Both the position numbers and the translations under genes were made by a program. Positions 24,454 to 33,341 of a DNA stretch of 64,000 nucleotides are shown piece after piece; position 1 is the first letter of the stretch; the number at the start of each line of letters is the position of its first letter. Origin of the DNA: Actinophytocola xanthii (GTDB lineage: Bacteria > Actinomycetota > Actinomycetes > Mycobacteriales > Pseudonocardiaceae). The notes beneath the pieces are model-generated. The model saw only the letters and a program-made list of their open reading frames with translations, was not told the origin of the DNA and did not search any database. The stretch spans positions 1-64,000 of the forward strand of contig NZ_MSIE01000054.1 in assembly GCF_001921205.1 (NCBI RefSeq), given 5' to 3'.

Positions 24454-25950
24454 ATGGACTCTCGCTCCTTGTGGGTGGCGACCGCCCAGGCACCGGACCG
24501 TTCGGCCGCGCTCCCCTCGAAGGCGGACGTGGTGGTGTTGGGGGCCGGCATCGCCGGTTTGACGACGGCGTACCTGCTGGCCGAGGCCGGTCGGACGGTG
24601 ACGGTCATCGAGGCCGACCGGGTGGCGGCCGGGGTGTCGGGCCACACGACCGCGAAGCTGACCTCCCAGCACGGGTTGCGCTACGACCAGCTGACCAGGA
24701 GCAAGGGCCGGGCCGCCGCGGCGAGCTACGGCGCGAGCCAGCTCGCGGCGCTGGAGTGGGTTCTCCGGGTCGCCGCGGAGCAGGGCATCGAGTGCGCCCT
24801 GGAGCGAGTGGACAGCTACGTCTACTCGACCAGGCCCGACCAGCGCGACACCCTGCGTGCCGAGGCCGAGGCGGCGCTGAACGCCGGCCTCCCCGCGTCC
24901 TATGTGGACATGGTGGACATTCCGGTCAGCGCGGTGGGCGCGGTGCGCTTCGCCGACCAGGCCCAGTTCCACCCCCGCCAGTGGCTGCTCGGCCTGGCGG
25001 CCCTCGTGGAGTCGCGCGGTGGCCGCATCGTCGAGGGCGTGCGCGCGACGAACGTGACCGAGGCCAACCCCATGCGCGTGCACACGACGGCCGGCACCAT
25101 CCAGGCCGAGGCGGTCGTCGTGACGACTCACTACCCGATCCTCGACCGGGGCGTGTTCTTCGCCCGCCTGGAGCCGACGCGCGATCTCGTGGTGGCCGGC
25201 CCCGCGCCCAAGGAGGTGACCGGGACCTACCTCGACGCCGACACCCACTACTCGGTCCGCGCTGCGACGGCGGGCGGCCGGCGCTACTTCGTCGTCGGCG
25301 GCGAGGCCTACCGCGTCGGCGCCCGGCTCGACGTGAACGCGAAGTACGAGAAGCTGGCCGAGTGGGCGGCCACCCACCTCGGCCTGACCAGCATCACCCA
25401 CCGCTGGTCGGCCCACGACATGTCCACACTGGATGGAGTGCCCTACGTCGGCCGCTACCACCCCGGCGCGAAACGCCTCTTCGTCGCGACCGGCTTCGGC
25501 CAGTGGGGCATGACCGGCGGTACCGCGGCCGGGCTGTTGCTCCGCGACCTGGTCCTCGGCGAGAAGAACGACCTGGCGTCGCTCTACGACCCCAACCGCG
25601 TGTCGCTGCGCTCGGTCCCCTCGTTCGTCTCCGCCAACGCGACGGTCGCCAAGCACCTGGCCGGCGACCACGCCCGCGCCCTGCGCAGCGCGGACGCGTC
25701 GACGCTGGAACCGGGGTCCGCGCGGGTGGCCCGACGGGGGGCGGCGATGGTCGCGTCGTACCGGGACGAGACGGGGGAGCTGCACGAGGTGAGCGCCCGC
25801 TGTACGCACCTGGGCTGCCTGGTCGCCTTCAACAACGCCGAACGCAGCTGGGACTGCCCCTGCCACGGTTCGCGCTTCGGCGTGGACGGCTCGGTGCTGC
25901 AGGGCCCCGCCGTGCGCCCCCTCAAGAAGATCACCGACGAGAAGTCCTGA
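24454..25950 (+). CDS. FAD-dependent oxidoreductase with C-terminal Rieske domain
   Basis: The 498-residue protein has a DAO-type FAD domain beginning with VVVLGAGIAGLTTAYLLAEAG (dinucleotide-binding GxGxxG) and ending with TGFGQWGMTGGTAAG. Residues 420-498 form a Rieske [2Fe-2S] domain with Cys450-x-His452 and Cys468-x2-His471 (CTHLGC, CPCHGSRF). Such fusions oxidise amines or amino acids and pass electrons to a quinone or other acceptor. The substrate is unknown. The ATG at 24454 was preferred over an in-frame GTG at 24436. The last 20 bases overlap the convergent STAND gene. Confidence 0.85.
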   Translation: MDSRSLWVATAQAPDRSAALPSKADVVVLGAGIAGLTTAYLLAEAGRTVTVIEADRVAAGVSGHTTAKLTSQHGLRYDQLTRSKGRAAAASYGASQLAALEWVLRVAAEQGIECALERVDSYVYSTRPDQRDTLRAEAEAALNAGLPASYVDMVDIPVSAVGAVRFADQAQFHPRQWLLGLAALVESRGGRIVEGVRATNVTEANPMRVHTTAGTIQAEAVVVTTHYPILDRGVFFARLEPTRDLVVAGPAPKEVTGTYLDADTHYSVRAATAGGRRYFVVGGEAYRVGARLDVNAKYEKLAEWAATHLGLTSITHRWSAHDMSTLDGVPYVGRYHPGAKRLFVATGFGQWGMTGGTAAGLLLRDLVLGEKNDLASLYDPNRVSLRSVPSFVSANATVAKHLAGDHARALRSADASTLEPGSARVARRGAAMVASYRDETGELHEVSARCTHLGCLVAFNNAERSWDCPCHGSRFGVDGSVLQGPAVRPLKKITDEKS

Positions 25951-28597
25951 CAGGAGGACCGGTAGCCGACAGCAGGCGGGCTTCCACCCGGCTCGCGGCG
26001 GGGTGGCGGATCTTCTGGTAGATCTTCAACGCCGCCCGCAGGCCGGCGACCCGATCGGCCGCGTCCGGGTGCGTCTCGGCGAGCCGTTCGGTCGCGACGG
26101 CCTCCCAGTACCTGTCGCCCAGGATGCGGTCCAGCTCCAGGGAACGTCGGTAGAACTCGCCGGCCGCGGCGAGGTCGAGCGCGCGCTCGGCGTCGCCCAG
26201 GGTGAGCAGGACGTCGGCCTGGCCTTCGAGATGGCCGATGGCGGTGTACAGCTCCAGGGCGCGCACGGCCAGCGGACGAGCCTCCTCGAAGCGGTCCAGG
26301 ACGGTCAGCTGAGCGGCCAGGGCGGCCAACCCGTCGGCGCGTCCGAGGTCGTCGTCGTCGAACCGGCGGATCAACGCCCACGCCGCCTCGGCATGGGCGA
26401 GAGCCTCGTCGTACCTGCCCCACGCGTCGAACACGCGGACGTAGGCGAGGTGGTTCCTGAACGCGCCGCGCTCGTCGGCGGTACGGCGGTAGATCGCGGC
26501 CGCCCGGTCCAACAGCTCGACGGCCTCCTCGTACGGGCCGAGGTCCACGCCGATGATCACGCCGAGCCCCTGCCTGGCCACGGAGACCGCCAGCCCTCGA
26601 CAGGTCGTCGCCTCGCCGAAGGGGTCCTCGGCCTGCCGCACCGCCGCCAACGCCGCCCGGTGGATGGCGACGCGCTCGGACCACCTCCCCGTGCGGCGGA
26701 GGAACGTCGTGGATGCCCAGGCGATTCGCCAGGCGTGGTCGCAGAGACCGGCGGCCGCAGCGAACCCGACCATCGCCAGCAGCGTCGGGTGCTCATGGGT
26801 GAACCAGTCCATGGCGCCGCCGTAGTCCGCCAGCTCCATCCCGCCGTCCCGGTACCCCTCGGTCACCGTCTCCCGGCCGTGGCGGTGCGGCAGGAGCAGA
26901 CGATCAGCTCGGATCGCGGTGCTGAGGCAGTGCCCGACCACCCGCCTCCTGGCGTCGTGACGCTCCGGGTCGTTCGCCACCAGTTCGGCGGCGTAGGCCC
27001 GGAGCAGATCGTGCAGACGGAACCGGTTGGGCAGGTACTCGCCGACCAGGTGTGCCTGGGTCAGCTCTCGCAGCGCCCCACGTGCCCCGGCGCCCCCGAC
27101 CAGAGCGTCGCAGGTGGACACGTCGATGTCCGCCCCCGGGTAGAGACCCAGGAGCCGGAACAGATTCGCGGCCCGCGGTGAGAGCACGGAGTACGACCAC
27201 GAGAACACCGCCCGGAGGTCGAGGTCCGGTTCACCCAGATCCAGCGCGTCCAACCGGCGCCTCTCGTCGCGGAGCTCCTCGACGAGGTCGCCCAGGGACA
27301 GCATCGGCTGGCTCGCGGCCCGGGCGGCCGCCACGCTCAGCGCGAGGGGGAGGTTCGCGCAGAGGCGGACCAGCTCGGCTGCGGCGTGCGGGTCCGCGTC
27401 GAGCCGGTCGGCGCCCACCCGCTGGGCCAGCAGCGCCAGTGCCTCCTCGTCGGACAGGACGTCCAGCACCACCCGGTGTGCGCCGTGGCGGACCAGCAGG
27501 CTGTCCATCCGGTTCCGGCTCGTGACCACCACGGCGCAGGTGGGGCTGCCGGGCAGGAGCGGACGCACATGGTCGCTCGAGCGTGCGTTGTCGAGAACGA
27601 CCAGCATGCGCCGGTCGGCGAGCAGACTGCGGTAGAGCGCCGACTTGCCGTCCAGGTCGGTCGGGATGGCCTCCGGCGAGACGCCGAGGGTCTGCAGGAA
27701 GCTGTCGAGTACCTGGCTCGCGTCCATGGGCTCCTGCTCGTCGAAGCCCCGCAGGTTGACATGCAGCTCGCCGTCCGGGAAACGGCCGCGTACACGCTGG
27801 GCGAGCGCCAGGGCGAGCGCGGTCTTGCCGATACCCGCTGTGCCGTTGATCGCCGTGATCACGACCGTGGCGTCGCGACCAGGCGACATCGCCGCGTCGA
27901 CCAGCTCGGTCAACCAGGTCAGCTCCGCCTCCCGGCCGACGAACTGCCGGGAGGTCGGCGGCAGTTGGTGGGGAGCCGCCGGCCGGGCCACCAGGGGCTG
28001 CTCGTCCACCGCTGCCGGTTCGCCGTCCACCAGTCGAACCCAGGCCACCGTGTCGGTCTCCTTGGTCGTGACGTGGACGCGGCGGTACGCCTCGCGGGCG
28101 GCGGTGGCGCTGTGCCAGACCACCTCCTCGAAGAACCAGGCGGAGGTGATGATGCTGAGCAGGCCCGAGGACCGGGCATGCGCCGCGGTGAACGCCGGGG
28201 AGTCCAGCAGCCGGAACGCCAGGTTCACCGCCCGTCCGACCACGCCGTGCTCGTCGTAGTGGATCTCCCCGGCGTGCAGTGCGAGCCGCAGGCGGATCTG
28301 CTCCTCGGCTGGGCGGGCCTGGTTGTGCGCCCGCAGCCCGGCCGCCAGCCGTTCCGGCAGCAGTTCGACGAACACGCCCTTGCCGACGGTCGCCGGAATG
28401 ACCACGAGCACGCCGTCGCCGCGATCCTCGTGATCGCAGTCCGGCCAGGAGACGCCGATCTCGGCGAAGACGCGCTCCAGCACCCCGTACAACCCTCGCC
28501 GCACGGTCAGCTGGTGGAGGTTTGTCCGCCGCCGGTCCCCGAACGCCGACACGTCGACCACCAGGACGGTCCGGTGAACGGCGGCCGGCGGGGTCAT
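25931..28597 (-). CDS. Cyclase-homology / NB-ARC / TPR protein (STAND NTPase)
   Basis: The 888-residue protein has three parts. Residues 8-190 are a class III nucleotide-cyclase-like domain: VVDVSAFGD with Asp15, EDRGDGVLVV with Asp61, and GRAVNLAFRLLD keeping Asn125 and Arg129. Residues 215-560 are an NB-ARC ATPase with Walker A GTAGIGKT (252-259), MLVVLDNARS and a winged-helix segment (FRLHDLLRAYAAE). Residues 590-888 are TPR-like helical repeats. The layout is that of AfsR-like or NLR-like signalling switches without a DNA-binding domain. It lies 66 bases downstream of the ATP-grasp gene and may be co-transcribed. Its cyclase-like part is homologous to that of the VMAP-like protein at 51899. 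Confidence 0.75.
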   Translation of the reverse strand: MTPPAAVHRTVLVVDVSAFGDRRRTNLHQLTVRRGLYGVLERVFAEIGVSWPDCDHEDRGDGVLVVIPATVGKGVFVELLPERLAAGLRAHNQARPAEEQIRLRLALHAGEIHYDEHGVVGRAVNLAFRLLDSPAFTAAHARSSGLLSIITSAWFFEEVVWHSATAAREAYRRVHVTTKETDTVAWVRLVDGEPAAVDEQPLVARPAAPHQLPPTSRQFVGREAELTWLTELVDAAMSPGRDATVVITAINGTAGIGKTALALALAQRVRGRFPDGELHVNLRGFDEQEPMDASQVLDSFLQTLGVSPEAIPTDLDGKSALYRSLLADRRMLVVLDNARSSDHVRPLLPGSPTCAVVVTSRNRMDSLLVRHGAHRVVLDVLSDEEALALLAQRVGADRLDADPHAAAELVRLCANLPLALSVAAARAASQPMLSLGDLVEELRDERRRLDALDLGEPDLDLRAVFSWSYSVLSPRAANLFRLLGLYPGADIDVSTCDALVGGAGARGALRELTQAHLVGEYLPNRFRLHDLLRAYAAELVANDPERHDARRRVVGHCLSTAIRADRLLLPHRHGRETVTEGYRDGGMELADYGGAMDWFTHEHPTLLAMVGFAAAAGLCDHAWRIAWASTTFLRRTGRWSERVAIHRAALAAVRQAEDPFGEATTCRGLAVSVARQGLGVIIGVDLGPYEEAVELLDRAAAIYRRTADERGAFRNHLAYVRVFDAWGRYDEALAHAEAAWALIRRFDDDDLGRADGLAALAAQLTVLDRFEEARPLAVRALELYTAIGHLEGQADVLLTLGDAERALDLAAAGEFYRRSLELDRILGDRYWEAVATERLAETHPDAADRVAGLRAALKIYQKIRHPAASRVEARLLSATGPPVRTSRR

Positions 28598-28663
28598 GTC
28601 CCCATGAACCCACTTCGCGGCACCGACGGCAAGCGGTGCCGGCTCCCGCGCCCGGCCGGCGCC

Positions 28664-29896
28664 TCAGGCGTTGTCGCGGACCCAGAGGCCGAGCAGGCCG
28701 CGGAAGTGCGCCAGGAACCGGTCCTGCTCGGCGGCCGGGTAGGTCGTCCGGACCGTCTGCACGAGGAGCTCGTCGAACGCCGCGGACGTGACCCAGTCCC
28801 GCACCAGGTCGTCGACCCGGGCGAGTGAGGTCGCGCAGAAGTCGTGGTAGCGGTCGGTCTCGAAGTAGTCGTCGGCGAGGCGGCGGTACTCGGTGAGCTT
28901 CTCCTCGTAGCTGCGCTCGGAGTCGGCGACCTCGAAGTACAACCTGGTCGCCAGGTCGAGCCGCGGCCGGCGGCCGGACACCGCGCAGTAGACCGACCAC
29001 TTGAGCAGGGTCGAGATCGCCCACGGGAAGTAGTAGTGCAGCGAGGTGATCGAGATGTCCGGGCAGGCGTTGGCGTAGTCGATGGGGTGCACCGACTCGC
29101 CGATCACCAGGCTCTCGCAGGAGTTGAACTCCCAGCGGAAGAACGCGTTGATCAGCCGAGAGATCGTCAGCACCTCCGCCCCCGCCTCGGGGGAGAGGAA
29201 CTCGTGGTCCACGGCGTACCGGTCGTGCATGGGCTGGTCGGGCCGGAAGCGCATCACCATGCTGTCCGGGCCGATCGTCAGCGACCGGGCGAACACGTCG
29301 TAGCCCTCGACCGACGCCTGGAGGTGCATGAGCATCTCGCCGGACTGGTCGTAGGCCTGGTGCAGGGTGGCCGCGTCCTTGATCCGGGAAACGCCCCGCC
29401 ACGCCCCGCCGTCGTAGGGCTTCATGTACAGCGGATAGCCGATCCGCTCGGCGATCTCGTCGAGGTCGAACGGCCGGTTGTACCGCCCCGCCGTGTAGAC
29501 GTAGCGGGCGTTGTCGAGCGGGTTCTTGTACGGCACCAGCCACGTGTCCGGCACCTTGAGGCCAAGCCGGATCATCGCGCAGTACGCGGCGTGCTTCTCC
29601 ATCGACTGGAAGGTGAACGGGCTGTTCAGCAGGTACACGTCGTCCATCAGCGCGATCTTCTTCAGCCACTCGCGCGGGTGGTAGTACCAGTAGGCCAACC
29701 GGTCGATCACGAGGTCGTAGCGCGGCTTCGCCCTCAGGTCGAACGGTTCGATCGTGATGCGCTCGGTGTGCAGCGTGTGCTCGACGCCCTGGTGGCTGAC
29801 CCGGCCGAGCCGTCGCACCAGCTCCTCGAACGCGCGCGGCCAGTCCTCCTCCGTCCCCAGCAGCAGACCCAGCAGGTGTTCGGTGCGGTCGGGCAC
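28664..29896 (-). CDS. ATP-grasp family protein
   Basis: The 410-residue cytoplasmic protein has an ATP-grasp core recognised by YPLYMKPYDGGAWRGVSRI (Lys159 contacts ATP) and later acidic and Asn metal-binding positions (for example ALTISRLINAFFRWEFNSCE-like region, VHPIDYANACPD). The family forms amide or ester-type bonds through an acyl-phosphate; the substrate is unknown. The GTG at 29896 has AGAGGAGG 7 bases upstream. It starts 14 bases after the upstream esterase stop, so the three leftward genes form one operon. Confidence 0.72.
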   Translation of the reverse strand: MPDRTEHLLGLLLGTEEDWPRAFEELVRRLGRVSHQGVEHTLHTERITIEPFDLRAKPRYDLVIDRLAYWYYHPREWLKKIALMDDVYLLNSPFTFQSMEKHAAYCAMIRLGLKVPDTWLVPYKNPLDNARYVYTAGRYNRPFDLDEIAERIGYPLYMKPYDGGAWRGVSRIKDAATLHQAYDQSGEMLMHLQASVEGYDVFARSLTIGPDSMVMRFRPDQPMHDRYAVDHEFLSPEAGAEVLTISRLINAFFRWEFNSCESLVIGESVHPIDYANACPDISITSLHYYFPWAISTLLKWSVYCAVSGRRPRLDLATRLYFEVADSERSYEEKLTEYRRLADDYFETDRYHDFCATSLARVDDLVRDWVTSAAFDELLVQTVRTTYPAAEQDRFLAHFRGLLGLWVRDNA

Positions 29897-29910
29897 GGGC
29901 AAGCCTCCTC

Positions 29911-30636
29911 TTAGCAGAACCGGGGCAGGTGGTGGGCGAGCTGTGCGCGCCAGGACGGCCAGTCGTGCGGTACGTCGTGCCCCCACACGTCGAGCTCGCA
30001 CCGCAGCCCCTTGTCCCCCAGCAGCCCGGCCAGGCGCCGGGTCGAATCCAGGGCGCCGGTGGTGTCCTCCCACTGGCCCTGGCCCACCACCAGCAGCACC
30101 GACAGCCGGCCGCGTAACCAGTCGAGGTGCTCGCCGTGCAGGTTCGGCACGAAGTCGAACGGGTTGGCGAAGTAGGCCGCGTCGCCGCGCTCACCCCACC
30201 CGTGCCAGGCGGACGGGTCGTAGTTGCCGGACATCCCGATCGCGAGGGGGAACAGGTCGGACCGGCGCAGCGCGAACAGCACCGCGTGGAACGCGCCCAT
30301 CGAGGCGCCGACCGCGGTGATCTCCCGCGGTCCGCCGCAGTCGGCGTGGATGAGGGGAACGACGTGGTCGAGCACCCACGACTCGTACCCACCGTGCGCC
30401 AACGCTCGCTGCTCCATCGGCGCGGAGCGGTTCGACCAGGACGCCGAGTCGTTCGCGTCGACGCAGTACAGCTTGACCCGCCCGGCGTCCAGCAGCTGGC
30501 GCACGGCGTCGATCATGCCGTTGCTCTCGAAGTCCCACGCCCGGCCCTGCTCGGCGGGGAACACCAGCACCGGTCGCCCCCAGTGCCCGTAGGCGATCAC
30601 GGTGCCGCCGTGCAGCTCGAACTGGTCGCGGCGCAT
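29911..30636 (-). CDS. Small esterase-D-like alpha/beta hydrolase
   Basis: The 241-residue protein has VGASMGAFHA with the nucleophile Ser112 and a late HDVPHDWPSW that could supply the catalytic His. It lacks a signal peptide. It resembles the esterase D/antigen 85-type fold. The ATG overlaps the stop of the larger esterase (TGATG). Two esterases preceding an ATP-grasp enzyme suggest make-and-break chemistry on one class of ester or amide compound, but this is inference. Confidence 0.72.
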   Translation of the reverse strand: MRRDQFELHGGTVIAYGHWGRPVLVFPAEQGRAWDFESNGMIDAVRQLLDAGRVKLYCVDANDSASWSNRSAPMEQRALAHGGYESWVLDHVVPLIHADCGGPREITAVGASMGAFHAVLFALRRSDLFPLAIGMSGNYDPSAWHGWGERGDAAYFANPFDFVPNLHGEHLDWLRGRLSVLLVVGQGQWEDTTGALDSTRRLAGLLGDKGLRCELDVWGHDVPHDWPSWRAQLAHHLPRFC

Positions 30637-31664
30637 CAGGATGTCCAGACCTGGGTCAGCAGGTCGACCAGCGCCGGGTCGAACGCGTCGCGCCAACCGA
30701 CGTAGTTGTGCGCGTCGGGAACCTCCACCAGCCGCACCGGGTAGTCCTGCCGGTCCAGGACCGCGGCCATCCGGCGGTTGTTGGCGAGGTTCTCCTCGGC
30801 CAGCCCGCAGGTCAGCACGGTGGGCACGGTCCGGGACGGACGGCGCCTGCGCACCCGGCCGACGAACGCGTCCACCCGCTCGAACCGGCCGAAGCGCTCC
30901 GCCTCGTGCGCGTCGACCGCGATGTCCAGGAACGACGCGGACTGCAGGAACAGACCGCCGAACAGGCCCGGGTGGCGGCGGTGGGCGTGCAGCATGGCGA
31001 GCCCGCCGAGGCTCGCGCCCATCCCGACGACGGGACCGCGCACCCGCGCCGCGGTCCGCAGCGCCGGGAGGATCGTCCTGCGCAGTGCCGTCGCGTGCGC
31101 CGGGTTGGCCGAGTACTCCTCGTCGCGGTCGCCGGGGGAGAGCAGGGCGACGCGGTGCGACGGCAGGCGACCGGCCTGGATCATCGCGGCGGAGAAGAGG
31201 GTCAGCCCGGCGAGCTCGTCGTACTCGGGCCCGTCGTGCGCGACCAGCAGTGGGAGCGGCTCGTCGGGGCCGGCCGGGCTCCACAGCGTCACACCGTCGC
31301 GGACCTCCAGCCGCTCGCCCTCGACGCGGTCGGCCGCCAACCAGCTCGGCGCGGTGTAGTCGGGGAACTCGACGACGGACTTGTCGCCGAAAGCTCCCGG
31401 AGCGCGCAGGGGGTTGGCCGGGTCGCAGACCTCCTCGAGGTCCCCCGAGGGGTGGCGCAGCTGGAAGCGGTACTCCATCCGATGGACGGGTGGCCGGTCG
31501 AGCGTGAGCCGCCAGGTGCCCTCGGTATGGGTGAAGTCGAGCTCGGTTTCCGGCGGGAGCGAGAGGGCGGGCAGTAGCCGTGCGCCGTCCAGGTCCGGCC
31601 CGTCGTCGGGCAGCCGGAAGGTCACCGAGTCGGCGGTGACGATCGGCCCCGTGTCGATCACCAC
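30636..31664 (-). CDS. Enterochelin-esterase-like hydrolase with N-terminal sandwich domain
   Basis: The 342-residue protein has an N-terminal beta-sandwich (1-110, FRLPDDGPDL...HRMEYRFQLRHPSGD) like that of Fes-type esterases. An alpha/beta-hydrolase domain follows, with VVGMGASLGGLAML (Ser218), TCGLAEENLANNRRMAAVL and a final DAHNYVGWRD (catalytic His). It is cytoplasmic, since no signal peptide is seen. Its actual substrate is unknown. A GTG start at 31664 is used; a second GTG follows immediately. It is the first gene of the leftward operon. Confidence 0.72.
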   Translation of the reverse strand: MVIDTGPIVTADSVTFRLPDDGPDLDGARLLPALSLPPETELDFTHTEGTWRLTLDRPPVHRMEYRFQLRHPSGDLEEVCDPANPLRAPGAFGDKSVVEFPDYTAPSWLAADRVEGERLEVRDGVTLWSPAGPDEPLPLLVAHDGPEYDELAGLTLFSAAMIQAGRLPSHRVALLSPGDRDEEYSANPAHATALRRTILPALRTAARVRGPVVGMGASLGGLAMLHAHRRHPGLFGGLFLQSASFLDIAVDAHEAERFGRFERVDAFVGRVRRRRPSRTVPTVLTCGLAEENLANNRRMAAVLDRQDYPVRLVEVPDAHNYVGWRDAFDPALVDLLTQVWTS

Positions 31665-32258
31665 CCCATTCCAGCCACCGGGCGGGGGGGAGTCAAGTGC
31701 ACGGCCGTCGGCCGACCTGAGCAGCGCGGACGATCCCGCTCCGCCCGACCCCCGGTCAGTTGTTGTCCAACCGAGACATTAGGGTGCGTACCGGTGACGA
31801 GCCCGGTGCGGCAGGGTGGTGCCGCCGGGGCGCCGATCACCCGCCGTGTGCGGCGGAGCGGCCGGCAGTGGCATTTGACGAGTGGGAGGACGGCCTCCTC
31901 ACACAGCGTGCCACGGACCGATTTGATCAGGGCTTGAACGAAAGCTGCGTTCCTGCCCCCTGCTGCGACCCCTGGAGTGGTATGTGAATCCCCCATTAAG
32001 CCATTTGGCCCTTAACTTTTGTCGTTCCGCGGCATAAGTTCGACTCGTTTGATCAGAAGCGGGCCGAAGGGCGTGGCAGCATGACAAGGATGTCATCGCG
32101 GCGGGAGCACGGGGGTGTTCGATCCCTGTGCCAGCTGCGCGCATGGTGAGCCGACCTGGCCACGGCGCGAAAACCCATCCGGCCTCGACCTGGCGCTTCC
32201 CGGGGCCGACCGGCCAACACCCCTGCTCGCCTGCATCCCCGCCAACTGGAGATCCATG
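31665..32258. other. 594-bp intergenic region before the laccase gene
   Basis: No gene with supporting features is visible. The stretch 31985-32060 is clearly richer in A+T than its surroundings and should contain promoters. The word TTTGATCAG occurs twice (near 31921 and 32049). I recognise no riboswitch, tRNA or terminator. Confidence 0.5.
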
Positions 32259-33290
32259 ATGGACAAACGCGCCCCGTTCCCCGTCTCCCGCCGCTCCATG
32301 CTGGCCGGCGCCGCCGTCGTGGCCGCCGCGCCGGTGGTGGTGGCCAGTGCCACCGGGTCGACGGCCAGCGCCGTACAGGGCCGCGTCCGCCGCGTGACGA
32401 TTTACGCGGAGGCGCTGCCGAACAACCAGTTCGGTTACGGCCTCGCGCCGGGGGAGGCGACCATCCCCGGGCCCCTGCTGGAGATCTACGAGGGCGACAC
32501 CCTCGAGATCGAGCTGGTGAACACGACCAACCAACGCCTCTCGATCCACCCGCACGGCGTCAACTACGACACCGCGTCCGACGGCGCGCCGTTGAACGGC
32601 TCCTTCAACGAGCCGGGGCAGACCCGCACCTACATCTGGCGCACGCAGACCCAGTACAAGGCCAGCGGTGGCTTCTACATGCCCGGTAGCGCGGGCTACT
32701 GGCACTACCACGACCACGCGATGGGCACGAGCCACGGCACCGCCGGTGTGGCCAGAGGGCTCTACGGCGGGCTCATCGTGCGCAGGCGCGGTGACCTGCT
32801 GCCCGACCGCCAGTTCACCGTGGTGTTCAACGAGATGACCATCAACAACAAGGTCGCTCCGGACACCCCGATGTTCGAGGCGCGGCACGGCGAGCGCGTC
32901 GAGTTCGTCTGCATCGGGCACGGGAACCTGCCGCACACCTTCCACCTGCACGCGCACCGCTGGGCGGACACCCGCACCGGCATGCTCCGCGGCGAGAACG
33001 ACCACGCCAACGTCGTCGACAACAAGAACCTCGACCCGGGCAGCTCGTTCGGGTTCCAGGTGCTCGCCGGCGAGGCGGTCGGCCCAGGCGCCTGGATGTA
33101 CCACTGCCACGTCCAGTCCCATTCGGACACGGGCATGGCCGGCATCTTCCTGGTGCGCAACGCGGACGGCACGATGCCGGCCGGTGCCCAGGAGGCCATC
33201 GACCGCTTCCACGGACACGACCACGGTGGGCACGCCGCAACTGAGCCGGCCGCGGCCACCGCCCCGCACACCGCACACGGCGGCCACTGA
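32259..33290 (+). CDS. Small laccase (two-domain multicopper oxidase, SLAC type)
   Basis: This 343-residue exported oxidase reduces oxygen to water while oxidising phenolic substrates. The N-terminus SRRSMLAGAAVVAAAP is a Tat-type signal. Copper ligands are all visible: HPHG (His97, His99), WHYHDH (His149, His151, His153), HTFHLHAH (His226, His229, His231, His233), and HCHVQSHSDTGM (His282, Cys283, His284, His288, Met293). The two-domain length and motif spacing match Streptomyces SLAC, which works as a trimer. The tail is His-rich. GGAG at 32248-32251 favours the ATG at 32259 over the one at 32256. It probably forms an operon with the two secreted proteins downstream. Confidence 0.92.
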   Translation: MDKRAPFPVSRRSMLAGAAVVAAAPVVVASATGSTASAVQGRVRRVTIYAEALPNNQFGYGLAPGEATIPGPLLEIYEGDTLEIELVNTTNQRLSIHPHGVNYDTASDGAPLNGSFNEPGQTRTYIWRTQTQYKASGGFYMPGSAGYWHYHDHAMGTSHGTAGVARGLYGGLIVRRRGDLLPDRQFTVVFNEMTINNKVAPDTPMFEARHGERVEFVCIGHGNLPHTFHLHAHRWADTRTGMLRGENDHANVVDNKNLDPGSSFGFQVLAGEAVGPGAWMYHCHVQSHSDTGMAGIFLVRNADGTMPAGAQEAIDRFHGHDHGGHAATEPAAATAPHTAHGGH

Positions 33291-33341
33291 GCCGTCCGAC
33301 ACAACCAGACAACCCCCCAACCACCAACGAAGGAGCGAGGG

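Noticed and set aside
27231-30392. A minus-strand open frame spanning the STAND, ATP-grasp and esterase genes in another frame
   Set aside because: The Arg/Pro/Gly-rich product has no motifs and the three genes it crosses have convincing ones in the other frames.
31760-31987. Possible small gene (75 codons) in the long intergenic region
   Set aside because: No ribosome-binding site, atypical composition and no recognisable sequence; it lies where promoter elements are expected.
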